Source of the DNA: Nodosilinea sp. E11
GTDB taxonomy: Bacteria; Cyanobacteriota; Cyanobacteriia; Phormidesmidales; Phormidesmidaceae
NCBI RefSeq assembly: GCF_032813545.1
Contig: NZ_CP136520.1
Span: 4,892,001 to 4,956,000 of the forward strand
Direction: 5' to 3'
Length of the DNA stretch: 64,000 nt
This document shows, one piece after another, positions 26,091 to 34,115 of this stretch. The notes under the pieces are model-generated. The model saw only the letters and a list, made by a program, of their open reading frames with translations. It had not been told where the DNA came from and made no database searches. Numbering within the stretch: the first letter of the stretch is position 1; each line of letters opens with the position of its first letter. A program made the translations under genes and the position numbers.

Positions 26091-27413
26091 ATGGCGCAAA
26101 CAAAGACAATTACCCAGGCGGTAGAGCGCCTGGGCTACCGAGTAACGGTGGGTGACGTGGCCGCCGAAGCAGGCCTGCCTCTATTGGAAGCTCAGCAAGG
26201 CATATTGGCCCTTGCCACGGAGACCCAGGCCCACTTGCAAGTGGCAGAATCGGGCGAGATCGCCTACGTTTTCCCGAAAAATCTTCAGGCGATCCTGTGG
26301 AGCAAGTCTTGGCGACTGCGATGGCAGGCCACTTGGGAAAAAGTGTGGCGGGTCTTGTTTTATCTGATCCGGATTTCCTTCGGCGTTCTGCTGATTTTGT
26401 CGCTGGTGCTGATTGTGGTGGCCATTACGCTACTGGCGATCGCGGCTAGCAGCGCCGGCCAGCAGGGCGACAATCGTCGCCGGAGTGGTGGTGGCGGCAT
26501 GATCTTCATGCCCCGCCTGTGGATCGGCCCTAGCCCCTTCCGCATGTTTCGGCCACCGGGGCGGCGGCACCCTCTGCCTCAGAACCGCACTCCAGCCGAG
26601 ATGAACTTTTTAGAGGCGGTGTTCTCGTTCTTGTTTGGCGATGGCAATCCCAACGCCGATCTAGACGATCGCCGCTGGCAAACTATTGCCCAGGTGATTC
26701 AGTCCAACGAGGGTGTGGTAGTAGCTGAGCAAATTACCCCCTTCCTGGGCGACTTGGGCAAAGGCTGGGACAAAGACCTCGAAGACTTTATGGTGCCAGT
26801 GCTGAGCCGCTTCAACGGGTTGCCCCAGGTCAGCCCTCAAGGGGGGATTGTGTACCAGTTTCCTGAGCTACAGGTGACCGCTAAAACGCAGCGCCAGCTT
26901 ACCCCGCCTCGCTTTTTACAGGAGCTACCCCGCAAATTTAGCCAGGCCAGTTCTGGGCAAATCATGGGGGCCATTGGCCTGGGTGGAGCCAACCTGATTG
27001 GTGCTCTCGCCCTGGGCAGCATGCTGCGAGACCAGGCTGCCTTAGTGGCAGAGTTAGGCGGCATTGTCGCCCTAGCTAACTCGTTGTATTGGGTACTGTT
27101 GGGCTATGGAGCCGCCTTTTTGGCCGTGCCCCTAGTGCGCTACTTCTGGGTGCAGCAGCAAAATAGCCGCATCGCTACCCGCAACGCCGAACGCGAACAG
27201 CGGGCTGAGGAACTGAATCAACTCACCGCTGACCAGCGCGAAAAGCTAGCCTTTGCCCAGACCCTCACCACCCAAACGGTGCTAGGCACCGACAACCTGG
27301 CCTACACCACCGAAACTGACTTAACCGAGCAAGAAGTGGCGCAGAAAGACAAGATTGACGCCGAGTGGCAGCGGTTACTAGAGCAGCGCGGCGGCAAGGG
27401 AGGGGGCGGGTAG
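26091..27413 (+). CDS. Membrane protein of a cyanobacterial/plastid family of unknown function
   Basis: I use the ATG at 26091 (MAQTKTITQAVERLG); the frame begins at a GTG at 26058. About 440 residues. The first 80 residues look like a winged-helix or helical domain (VTVGDVAAEAGLPLLEAQQG). A strong membrane helix follows (ISFGVLLILSLVLIVVAITL), then a glycine/arginine-rich loop, a repeat of the N-terminal type of domain around 200-280, two further hydrophobic segments and a charged coiled-coil tail. It resembles from memory the Arabidopsis At5g03900 family, sometimes labelled iron-sulphur cluster biosynthesis; I cannot verify that. No catalytic motif is visible. Confidence 0.7.
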   Translation: MAQTKTITQAVERLGYRVTVGDVAAEAGLPLLEAQQGILALATETQAHLQVAESGEIAYVFPKNLQAILWSKSWRLRWQATWEKVWRVLFYLIRISFGVLLILSLVLIVVAITLLAIAASSAGQQGDNRRRSGGGGMIFMPRLWIGPSPFRMFRPPGRRHPLPQNRTPAEMNFLEAVFSFLFGDGNPNADLDDRRWQTIAQVIQSNEGVVVAEQITPFLGDLGKGWDKDLEDFMVPVLSRFNGLPQVSPQGGIVYQFPELQVTAKTQRQLTPPRFLQELPRKFSQASSGQIMGAIGLGGANLIGALALGSMLRDQAALVAELGGIVALANSLYWVLLGYGAAFLAVPLVRYFWVQQQNSRIATRNAEREQRAEELNQLTADQREKLAFAQTLTTQTVLGTDNLAYTTETDLTEQEVAQKDKIDAEWQRLLEQRGGKGGGG

Positions 27414-27481
27414 ATGGGTGGATGGGGATTGTTGTCATACCGAATCCGACTTGTCAAACCCCGGTTCAAAACTGGTACCTC

Positions 27482-27510
27482 GTAGGGGCATTGCAGTGCA
27501 ATGCCCCTAC
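27482..27510. repeat. Perfect 14-bp inverted repeat, MITE-like core
   Basis: GTAGGGGCATTGCA, one central base, then its exact complement. It lies between two convergent genes (stops at 27413 and 27544). Flanking ATACCGAATCC at about 27437 and GGATTTGGTTT at about 27531 are imperfect complements, so the element may span about 27430-27541. It could act as a bidirectional transcription end and resembles dispersed palindromes of cyanobacteria. Confidence 0.65.
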
Positions 27511-27543
27511 AAGTTGGGGGTATACAGATAGGATTTGGTTTCA

Positions 27544-28824
27544 CTAGCGGGGATCGACGATCGCCCCAACGAACAGCAACGTGCCAGTGCTGCGATCGCG
27601 AATTGCGGCTACAAAGGGCCGGTCAACCACTAACTCAAACGGATCCTCCGGTGGCATCGGCATCGAGGTGGGCATGATGCCAATGGCGGTACTGGCGGCG
27701 GCTTCGGTTCCCGCTTCATTGACCTCAATAAAGGTTTTGTGGCGCACCTGGTTGATAAAGGCATCGAGGTCAGTCAGGCCCGAAAAGTCGGCTTTACCCG
27801 CCTCAAAGGCCACCCCCATGCCAAGCGCCCCAAGGGCGGGGATCAGGTTGGCTTCGTACTCAAACTGGAACCGAGGGATCTGGACCCGGCCAGGGCGCGA
27901 TCGCAGTTGTCCCATCCAGTTCTCCCAGTTCTCTGCGGTGAGCAAGCTAGAAAACTCTGCCAGATCAAGGCCGGGGGCGGGCAAGATCACCTCAAAGCTG
28001 AGGGAGCCATTGCCGTAGGGCAGGCTCACCGCCTGAAACTGGTCGGTTTCTAGGTACTGATATTCGCCGGTCTGGGCCATCAGAGGATGCTCGATGGTTT
28101 CGCCGCTGGCCAGGGTAAAGGGGCGATCGCGAGTCTGGGCCGGCTCAAAGGCTTCACTCCACGCGCCCTTAAAGTAGACGGCATTGACCAGCACCAGCAG
28201 TTGATCGGCGGGCAACTGCTCAACAATGGTAGGAATGCGATCGCGGGTGTGGGTTTTGACCCAGTCATTGATGCGATCGACGGCGCTGGGCTGGCCAAAG
28301 TCTAGGGCGGCGACCTCGGCGGCGTAGGTGGTCTGCATGCGATCGATGTAGTCGGCCCGCACCGGCAGCGTCTCATTGACCCAAAGAGAATTGGCGATTT
28401 CCAGGGCCACCTCGGGGTCTAGCTGGGTCAAGTACTGGGTCAGTGCCTGATTGCCCGCGTTGATCGCGTCAAGGTCGAGGCCTTGGAGGCTAAGGGCATC
28501 GGCGATCGCCTGCTGGGTTTCGCCGCCCGCGCCGTTGTAGGCCATGGCCAGCGCCAGGGCAACGCTGGTGGGCGACACCAGCACATTCTCCTGGGGGGTT
28601 GCTTGGCGCAGCTGCTCAAACAGGGCAAAGCCAAACTCAATCTGGGCCTGGGTCAGTTCTCTCGTCACGGTGGGGGCCTGGGCTAAACGGTCAAAGGACT
28701 CGGCCTGATTCTCGTAGGGGCTGGAGGCCGAGGTTCGAGTCTGCGCCTGGATCTGGGCACAGCCCAAGGTCAGGGCCGCCAAACCGCCCGCAAGGGCCGC
28801 CCAGCCTATCCATGGATGGTTCAT
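27544..28824 (-). CDS. Serpin, lipoprotein form (serine protease inhibitor)
   Basis: The ATG at 28824 gives 426 residues beginning MNHPWIGWAALAGGLAALTL, then a lipobox ending LTLGC, so the protein is probably a lipoprotein; upstream in-frame codons to 28959 do not look like a signal. The serpin fold is evident: VSPTSVALALAMAYNGAGGE, VLVNAVYFKGAWSEAF, and the C-terminal GTLLFVGAIVDPR. The reactive-loop hinge EAGTEAAASTAIGI is of inhibitory type. By counting from the hinge, P1-P1' is about Thr-Ser in MPTSMPMPP, with Met nearby as an alternative, so the target may be an elastase- or subtilisin-like protease. It follows trm1 by 53 bp. Confidence 0.93.
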   Translation of the reverse strand: MNHPWIGWAALAGGLAALTLGCAQIQAQTRTSASSPYENQAESFDRLAQAPTVTRELTQAQIEFGFALFEQLRQATPQENVLVSPTSVALALAMAYNGAGGETQQAIADALSLQGLDLDAINAGNQALTQYLTQLDPEVALEIANSLWVNETLPVRADYIDRMQTTYAAEVAALDFGQPSAVDRINDWVKTHTRDRIPTIVEQLPADQLLVLVNAVYFKGAWSEAFEPAQTRDRPFTLASGETIEHPLMAQTGEYQYLETDQFQAVSLPYGNGSLSFEVILPAPGLDLAEFSSLLTAENWENWMGQLRSRPGRVQIPRFQFEYEANLIPALGALGMGVAFEAGKADFSGLTDLDAFINQVRHKTFIEVNEAGTEAAASTAIGIMPTSMPMPPEDPFELVVDRPFVAAIRDRSTGTLLFVGAIVDPR

Positions 28825-28877
28825 TGCAAGGGAATTGATTAACGCTGTTCTCACCTTGCCACGACAGCCCCGCAGGC

Positions 28878-30047
28878 TCAGTCTGGTTGCAAGAATGGAA
28901 ACTGCTGGGCGATCGCCACACAGGCTGTCAAGGTCGCATCGGTCTTCACCCCCTGCCAATCCATCGACGGTATTGCCGCCCGGTAGCCCTGGGCCTGGAG
29001 TGCCGCAATCAGCCAGTCGCGATTGGGAATATCGATCTGGCCTCGGCGGCCAATCTCACCGAGGGGATAGTAGTAGGGCGGCAGGTCGTTTTCTTGGGCC
29101 ATAGTCGTCAGCAGTTGGGCAGGCTTTGGCCAACCCCAGCTCTCAGCCAGCGTTTGCATCGCCGCCAGGGTGGCTCCGTCGTGCAGCGGCCCCAGCCACA
29201 TTGGCCCACTCACTACCGGAGCCGCTGGAGGTTCGCCCGATGGGCAAAGACAGCTCACCCGGCCCAGGTGCCGCCAGCCGACTGGTTGAAAGTGGCCACA
29301 GTGGTGACAGTAGGCCACAAAGCCGTAGGTCGCCGCCGTCAGCGTCGGTTTGCTCACGAGCCGCACCATGACCCGGTGCACCTGGCCCGTAAACAACGAG
29401 AACACCGGCTCAATGCCCAGCCCCCGTGCTGCCGCCGTTTGGGCCGCGTGGCCAATCATCAGCCGCAGACCCTGCTCATGGACAGCGGGGTGCGATCGCG
29501 CCCAGGCCCCATAGACCTTTAAACTGCGCTCTGGGTCGTGGCCGCTGGTGGTGCGGCCATCGGTGCTGGTGAGGTAGAGCATCCCCCCCAGCTTGGTGGC
29601 CCATAGCCCGTTGCTGACGTAGGGGGCGGGGCTGCCAAAGTTGTCGATATCGACTATGTCGTAAAAGTCGCGCTGTTGATAGCAGGTAAAAAAAACCTGA
29701 TTGGCATCCTGGTGGGTAAGGCCGTAGGTCTGGGCGGGCAAGCGCGCCAGATTTTGGCTCAGCACCGGGGCCAGGTCAGGGTTCCCTTCGTTGGCCCAGA
29801 CCCAGTCGGCTTGGGCCTCTAACACGTAGCGCAGGGGGCGCACACCACAACCCGTCATGGCATCGAGCACCCGCAGATGACCGTGGCGCTGGCGGTAGAC
29901 CGCTGCCGCCAGCACAGCCAGGTCGCGCGCGATCGCACTTTTGGGTCGGTAAAAGGCTGACCCCAGAGCAAAGGTTGCCTGTCCTTCGCGGTGCAACGCC
30001 AACTCGGGCTGATCTACCTGAGCGGGAGAGGGCGACCCTGGGGTCAC
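28878..30047 (-). CDS. trm1: tRNA (guanine-N2)-dimethyltransferase, TRM1 family
   Basis: 389 residues. The N-terminal methyltransferase part has VLDAMTGCGVRPLRYVLEA (SAM-binding loop), VWANEGNPDLAPVLSQNL, and DIVDIDNFGSPAPYVSNGLW at the DXFG-type catalytic motif; the C-terminal part includes a cysteine-rich zinc-like segment (YCHHCGHFQPVGWRHLG, CLCPSG). TRM1 makes N2,N2-dimethylguanosine at position 26 of tRNA. It is general in eukaryotes and archaea but limited in bacteria to a few groups, including cyanobacteria and Aquifex. Its start overlaps the DUF2103 stop by 4 bp, so the two are coupled. Confidence 0.9.
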   Translation of the reverse strand: MTPGSPSPAQVDQPELALHREGQATFALGSAFYRPKSAIARDLAVLAAAVYRQRHGHLRVLDAMTGCGVRPLRYVLEAQADWVWANEGNPDLAPVLSQNLARLPAQTYGLTHQDANQVFFTCYQQRDFYDIVDIDNFGSPAPYVSNGLWATKLGGMLYLTSTDGRTTSGHDPERSLKVYGAWARSHPAVHEQGLRLMIGHAAQTAAARGLGIEPVFSLFTGQVHRVMVRLVSKPTLTAATYGFVAYCHHCGHFQPVGWRHLGRVSCLCPSGEPPAAPVVSGPMWLGPLHDGATLAAMQTLAESWGWPKPAQLLTTMAQENDLPPYYYPLGEIGRRGQIDIPNRDWLIAALQAQGYRAAIPSMDWQGVKTDATLTACVAIAQQFPFLQPD

Positions 30048-30343
30048 CGGGCGGCCTCGATCGCTAGGGCGATCGCATTTTCTAGCACCGGCTTGTCTAG
30101 CTCGGTGAGCACAAATACCTCTTGCACGGTTTTGCCTTTGCGGGCAATCAGCTTAAACCCGCCGCGAATGGGTACCGATACCTTCACCCGCAACTCGGGA
30201 GAGTGGGCTCTAACGTTTGCAATTACCCCAGGAGTCACGGTGCCAATACCGGGTTGTTCTAAAAGACGTTCAAGGATGGGAATCAGCCCGGGCAAGTGGG
30301 TGGAGTGGTTCCAGACAAGGCGACCGTCCGAGGCTTGTGTCAT
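30044..30343 (-). CDS. DUF2103 family small protein
   Basis: 99 residues: RLVWNHSTHLPGLIPILERL, then a glycine/proline-rich turn (TVTPGVIANVRAHSPELRVK), SVPIRGGFKLIARKGKTVQE and a C-terminal helix. I assign it to DUF2103, a predicted metal-binding family common in cyanobacteria. The basic central part (GGFKLIARKGKT) would suit nucleic-acid binding. It overlaps trm1 by 4 bp and follows clpS by 37 bp, which hints at a role near tRNA modification or translation; that link is inference from context only. Confidence 0.75.
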   Translation of the reverse strand: MTQASDGRLVWNHSTHLPGLIPILERLLEQPGIGTVTPGVIANVRAHSPELRVKVSVPIRGGFKLIARKGKTVQEVFVLTELDKPVLENAIALAIEAAR

Positions 30344-30380
30344 GGGGTTGTTTAAGAAATTTTTAAGAAATATAGATTAA

Positions 30381-30698
30381 TTATGCTTTCTCAAGGGGGG
30401 CCATCGTCAAGCCAGCCCGCGTGAGCTGGGTGTGATATAGCTCTGCCTGCTCCAGAGGCCCGGTCCAGACCACCGCCTGACCATCGTGGTGCACCTGGTT
30501 AGTTAACTCCCAGGCGCGATCGCCGCTCAGCCCTGGAATGTATTTCATCAGACATTCCGCCACGTGCTGAAAGGTATTGAAATCGTCGTTGAGGACGATA
30601 ATCTTGTAGTTGGGATACGGCTCGCGGGTGGTTTGGCGGGTTTTTTCAGGCGCTATGGTGGGTGCTGAGGAAGCCGCTTGAGGCAAAACCGAAGTCAT
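30381..30698 (-). CDS. clpS: ATP-dependent Clp protease adaptor ClpS
   Basis: 105 residues, near the family length. A disordered N-terminal tail (to about residue 28) is followed by the ClpS core: YKIIVLNDDFNTFQHVAECL with the NDD substrate-binding loop, then a helix containing DRAWELTNQVHHDGQAVVWT and the final strand ELYHTQLTRAGLTMAPLE. ClpS binds N-degron proteins and delivers them to ClpC/ClpP. It heads a minus-strand run with DUF2103, trm1 and the serpin gene, at 37-, -4- and 53-bp spacing. An inverted repeat GCTCTGT...ACAGAGC at 30734-30760 precedes it. Confidence 0.93.
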   Translation of the reverse strand: MTSVLPQAASSAPTIAPEKTRQTTREPYPNYKIIVLNDDFNTFQHVAECLMKYIPGLSGDRAWELTNQVHHDGQAVVWTGPLEQAELYHTQLTRAGLTMAPLEKA

Positions 30699-31005
30699 GG
30701 GAGCTGATTTCCTGGCTGATTTCTTGAAATGCTGCTCTGTAAATATTTTTGTAACAGAGCCGCTTGAAACGGGGCTGATCGATTCTGAGTCTCAGTGTAT
30801 CGAATTCTGCCCCTAGAGACATAGCAGAGCTGGGGCAGAACGGGGCAGGTTGTGGGTTTAAGTACTAGGTTTCAGGTATCAGACAGGGGTGGCCACCTTA
30901 GACCCTAATAGACCGCCGCCAAGCTAAAGATGCCCCGTGCCATGACTAGGGAGATGGGCACGGGCTTTGCCCTTGGCCCATCCTACGAGCTACGAGCCAG
31001 AGACG
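30699..31005. other. Intergenic region between hemB and clpS
   Basis: 307 bp, no gene seen. Next to clpS is an inverted repeat, GCTCTGT-N13-ACAGAGC (30734-30760). Near hemB is an 8-bp stem, CCCGTGCC...GGCACGGG (about 30934-30965), without a T tail. The stretch TTTCAGGTATCAG at about 30870 resembles the GGTGTCAGG repeats found in other spacers. Confidence 0.45.
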
Positions 31006-31986
31006 CTAACCAATCCAGCGGGCTACGTCTTTGGCGTGGTAGGTCAAAATCATATCGGCCCCGGAGCGCTTAAAGCTAGTCATGGTTTCCATCACCAGTT
31101 TTTGCTCATCGACCCAGCCGTTGAGGGCGGCGGCTTTGACCATCGAGTACTCGCCCGACACGTTGTAGGCCGCCACGGGCAGGTTAGTGGCCTGCTTCAC
31201 CCGCCAGATAATATCCATGTAGGCCAGGGCGGGCTTCACCATCAGCATGTCGGCCCCTTCGGCAATGTCTAGCTCGATCTCCTTGAGCGCTTCGGTGCCG
31301 TTAGCTGGGTCCATCTGGTAGGTGCGGCGATCGCCAAACTGAGGCGCGCTTTCCGCCGCATCCCGAAACGGCCCGTAGTAGGCCGAGGCATACTTAGCCG
31401 CGTAGGAGAGAATCGGGGTGTCTTCAAAGCCGTGCTCATCTAGCCCAGCGCGAATCGCCTGCACAAACCCATCCATCATGCCCGAAGGGGCAATAATGTC
31501 AGCTCCGGCCTTGACCTGGGCGACAGCGGTTTTCTTCAGCAGTTCTAGGGTGGGATCGTTGAGCACCCGCCCAGTTAAATCGCCAGTTTCTAAGTAGCCG
31601 CAGTGGCCGTGGGAGGTGTACTCGCACAGACAGGTATCCACAATCACCAGCAGGTCGGGCACCGCCTCTTTGACCGCTGTGGTGGCCTGCTGCACAATGC
31701 CGCAGTCGTGCCAGGCCCCGGTAGCATCGGTATCTTTGTCCGCTGGAATGCCAAACAGAATGATCGCTGGAATGCCCAGGTCGTAGACTTCCTTAGCTTC
31801 CTCAACAATTTTATCCACCGAAAGTTGATACACCCCCGGCATCGACGAAACCTCCTTCGCCACCTGGCTACCGGGCACGGCAAACAGGGGATAGATCAAA
31901 TCGGCCTGGGTCACCAGGGTCTCTTGCACCATGCGGCGAAGTTGCGGGTGCTGGCGCAGACGGCGAGGGCGATGGGTGGGGAACAT
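31006..31986 (-). CDS. hemB: Delta-aminolevulinic acid dehydratase (porphobilinogen synthase)
   Basis: 326 residues, full length. It condenses two 5-aminolevulinate molecules to porphobilinogen, the first pyrrole of chlorophyll, haem and phycobilins. The metal-site cysteines appear in [18 protein letters not shown], so a zinc-type site is retained. The two Schiff-base lysines lie in [20 protein letters not shown] and [26 protein letters not shown] is also conserved. It is transcribed alone. Just upstream are a 12-bp palindrome, ATGAAGCTTCAT (32013-32024), and a second AAGCTTCATT (32032), which may be regulatory. Confidence 0.97.
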   Translation of the reverse strand: MFPTHRPRRLRQHPQLRRMVQETLVTQADLIYPLFAVPGSQVAKEVSSMPGVYQLSVDKIVEEAKEVYDLGIPAIILFGIPADKDTDATGAWHDCGIVQQATTAVKEAVPDLLVIVDTCLCEYTSHGHCGYLETGDLTGRVLNDPTLELLKKTAVAQVKAGADIIAPSGMMDGFVQAIRAGLDEHGFEDTPILSYAAKYASAYYGPFRDAAESAPQFGDRRTYQMDPANGTEALKEIELDIAEGADMLMVKPALAYMDIIWRVKQATNLPVAAYNVSGEYSMVKAAALNGWVDEQKLVMETMTSFKRSGADMILTYHAKDVARWIG

Positions 31987-32463
31987 AGCGTGGGGTGGGA
32001 GAGTGTCTAAGCATGAAGCTTCATTAAACTAAAGCTTCATTTTGGAACGAAAACAAGCGCTTAGTTACGTTCCGTAACCAAGTCGATGGCTCCAAATGCC
32101 TCAGGGCTTAGAGGTCTGGGGTGGCAGTAGTACTCTGCGGCACAAGGCACCTGCTGGAAAACTTTCTCCTCGTTGTGGGCAGTGCCCAGCTACAGTCGCC
32201 GAGCAAAGCGGGGATCTGCTTTTCTGGAAGTCTCCTAAGTCGGTCAACCATTCCTAAAACCTGACACCCAGCACCTGACACCCCAGCCAGGGTTGCCCGA
32301 GTTCCGACAGTCAGTCAGTACTAGGTCTGTAAAGCCTGACTTTTCCTAGCATTCAGAACAATCTAAAAAAGTTTTTTCGCCTGGGGTTGCAAAATGGCCA
32401 GGGTGGTGTGCTATGTTTATAAGCCGTGTCTGGTTCATAACCAAACACCACTTCCCCTCACGG
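31987..32463. other. Spacer between hemB and tRNA-Lys with repeats
   Basis: 477 bp with no protein gene. It contains the palindrome ATGAAGCTTCAT (32013-32024) plus a further AAGCTTCATT (32032-32041) near hemB, two copies of CCTGACACC (32260-32268 and 32274-32282), and, before the tRNA, TTGCAA (32387-32392) and TATGTT (32412-32417), a weak promoter pair with 19-bp spacing. Confidence 0.45.
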
Positions 32464-32535
32464 GGGTCGCTAGCTCAGCGGTAGAGCACTCGGCTTTTAA
32501 CCGATTGGTCCTGGGTTCGAATCCCAGGCGACCCA
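32464..32535 (+). tRNA. tRNA-Lys(TTT)
   Basis: 72 nt. The acceptor arms GGGTCGC and GCGACCC pair, with discriminator A. The D arm is TAGCTCAGCGGTAGAGCA, the anticodon arm CTCGG-CTTTTAA-CCGAT has anticodon TTT, and the T arm is CTGGG-TTCGAAT-CCCAG. CCA is not encoded. A T-rich tail (TTTTTATTTT) directly after it probably ends transcription. Confidence 0.97.
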
Positions 32536-32906
32536 TTTTTATTTTCCTCGCCCACCCTGCCTCGGCTTTGCTCTAGATCGAATTCTGGTAGCACAACCCA
32601 CGAACTATGTCCCGCAGTGATCTATGATGGGGCAGAGTGCTGGGGTGTACACATCCCGGTCGAGTGGGGAGTTCTTTTAAGCTTAGTTTTAGCTTGTCCA
32701 AACATTTCGTTATATATCCATCGATCTATTCTAAGATTGATGAGTAAGGCTACCTACTCAGAGTGTTTCGGCTAATGCTCCATTCAGGATGTTGGCTAGA
32801 CCAGTACATCTGGCTATGTCTGCCGACCTGGACTCGGATAATTGTTAGATGGAATGCTCTAAACGTCTCGAAGGCCTAACGGCGAGAACACACTAGGAGG
32901 ATTTTT
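32536..32906. other. Upstream region of the aldolase gene
   Basis: 371 bp between tRNA-Lys and fba without a gene. It probably holds the fba promoter and a long leader. A dyad GGGGTGT-AC-ACATCCC lies at about 32641-32657. A strong ribosome-binding site, AGGAGG, precedes the fba ATG by seven bases. Confidence 0.45.
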
Positions 32907-33986
32907 ATGGCGCTTGTCTCACTGAGGCTACTGCTGGATCACGCAGCTGAAAACGGTTACGGTATTCCGGCTTATAACGTAAACAACCTGGAGCAAATCC
33001 TGGCCATCATGAAGGCGGCGGATGAAACCGACAGCCCCGTGATTTTACAGGCCTCTCGCGGTGCTCGCTCCTACGCTGGCGAAAACTTCCTGCGTCACCT
33101 GGTGCTGGCCGCCGTTGAAACCTATCCTCACATTCCCGTGGTCATGCACCAAGACCACGGCAACTCTCCCGCCACCTGCTACTCGGCGCTGCGCAACGGT
33201 TTCACCAGCGTAATGATGGACGGCTCTTTGGAAGCCGACGCCAAAACCCCCGCTAGCTTTGAATACAACGCCGCTGTTACCGGCGAAGTAGTGAAAGTTG
33301 CTCACTCCATTGGGTGCAGCGTTGAGGGCGAGCTGGGCTGCCTCGGTTCTCTCGAAACCGGCGCTGGCGAAGCAGAAGACGGCCACGGCTTTGAGGGCAC
33401 CCTCAGCCACGACCAACTGCTCACCGACCCCGACGAAGCGGTGCAGTTTGTGGAAGCGACTCAGGTAGACGCTCTGGCCGTTGCCATCGGCACCAGCCAC
33501 GGCGCGTACAAGTTCACCCGCAAGCCGACCGGTGAAATTCTGGCCATCAGCCGGATCGAAGAAATTCACCGCCGCCTGCCCAACACTCACCTGGTGATGC
33601 ACGGCTCGTCTTCTGTACCCCAGAAGTGGCTCGACATGATCAACGAGTACGGCGGCAACATCCCTGAGACCTACGGCGTGCCCGTGGAAGAGATTCAGAA
33701 AGGGATCAAGAGCGGCGTGCGCAAGGTCAACATCGACACCGATAACCGCCTGGCGATCACCGCTGCTATTCGTGAAGCGGCTGCTAAGGATCCCTCTAAC
33801 TTCGATCCTCGCCACTTCATGAAGCCCTCGATGAAGTACATGACCGAGGTGTGCAGCGATCGCTACACCGCCTTCGGTACCGCCGGCCAAGCTAGCAAGA
33901 TCAAGCAAGAGCCCGTGGACGTTTACGCGATCAAGTACGCCAAGGGCGAACTTGACGCTAAAGTCTCCACCGCCGCTGCGGTCTAG
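32907..33986 (+). CDS. fba: Class II fructose-bisphosphate aldolase
   Basis: 359 residues. It interconverts fructose-1,6-bisphosphate and the triose phosphates, and sedoheptulose-1,7-bisphosphate in the Calvin cycle, with a divalent metal. [20 protein letters not shown], the zinc-ligand segment [43 protein letters not shown] and [15 protein letters not shown] are class II features. The AGGAGG seven bases before the ATG fixes the start. Codon use is strongly C/G-ending at third positions, as expected for a highly expressed gene. A strong terminator follows. Confidence 0.97.
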   Translation: MALVSLRLLLDHAAENGYGIPAYNVNNLEQILAIMKAADETDSPVILQASRGARSYAGENFLRHLVLAAVETYPHIPVVMHQDHGNSPATCYSALRNGFTSVMMDGSLEADAKTPASFEYNAAVTGEVVKVAHSIGCSVEGELGCLGSLETGAGEAEDGHGFEGTLSHDQLLTDPDEAVQFVEATQVDALAVAIGTSHGAYKFTRKPTGEILAISRIEEIHRRLPNTHLVMHGSSSVPQKWLDMINEYGGNIPETYGVPVEEIQKGIKSGVRKVNIDTDNRLAITAAIREAAAKDPSNFDPRHFMKPSMKYMTEVCSDRYTAFGTAGQASKIKQEPVDVYAIKYAKGELDAKVSTAAAV

Positions 33987-34026
33987 TGACTGACGATCAA
34001 ATTCTTCAGGGAGTTTGATTTGATCT

Positions 34027-34066
34027 AAAAAGGCAGGGTTTTTCATTAAGAAAACCCTGCCTTTTT
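34027..34066 (+). terminator. Strong intrinsic terminator of fba
   Basis: A 16-bp perfect stem, AAAAAGGCAGGGTTTT (34027-34042) with its complement (34051-34066), and an 8-nt loop. The A and T tracts at the ends would let it work on either strand. Confidence 0.95.
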
Positions 34067-34115
34067 GTTTGGCTTGCCGTACATTAGGGGTGCTCTGCCA
34101 CAGACGACGTCATCC

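Noticed and set aside
32394..32576. A 60-codon frame across tRNA-Lys
   Set aside because: It translates the tRNA itself.
33045..34046. A 333-codon open frame antisense to fba
   Set aside because: It is a mirror of the highly GC3-biased aldolase gene; such strand shadows are expected, and its start and composition are not gene-like.
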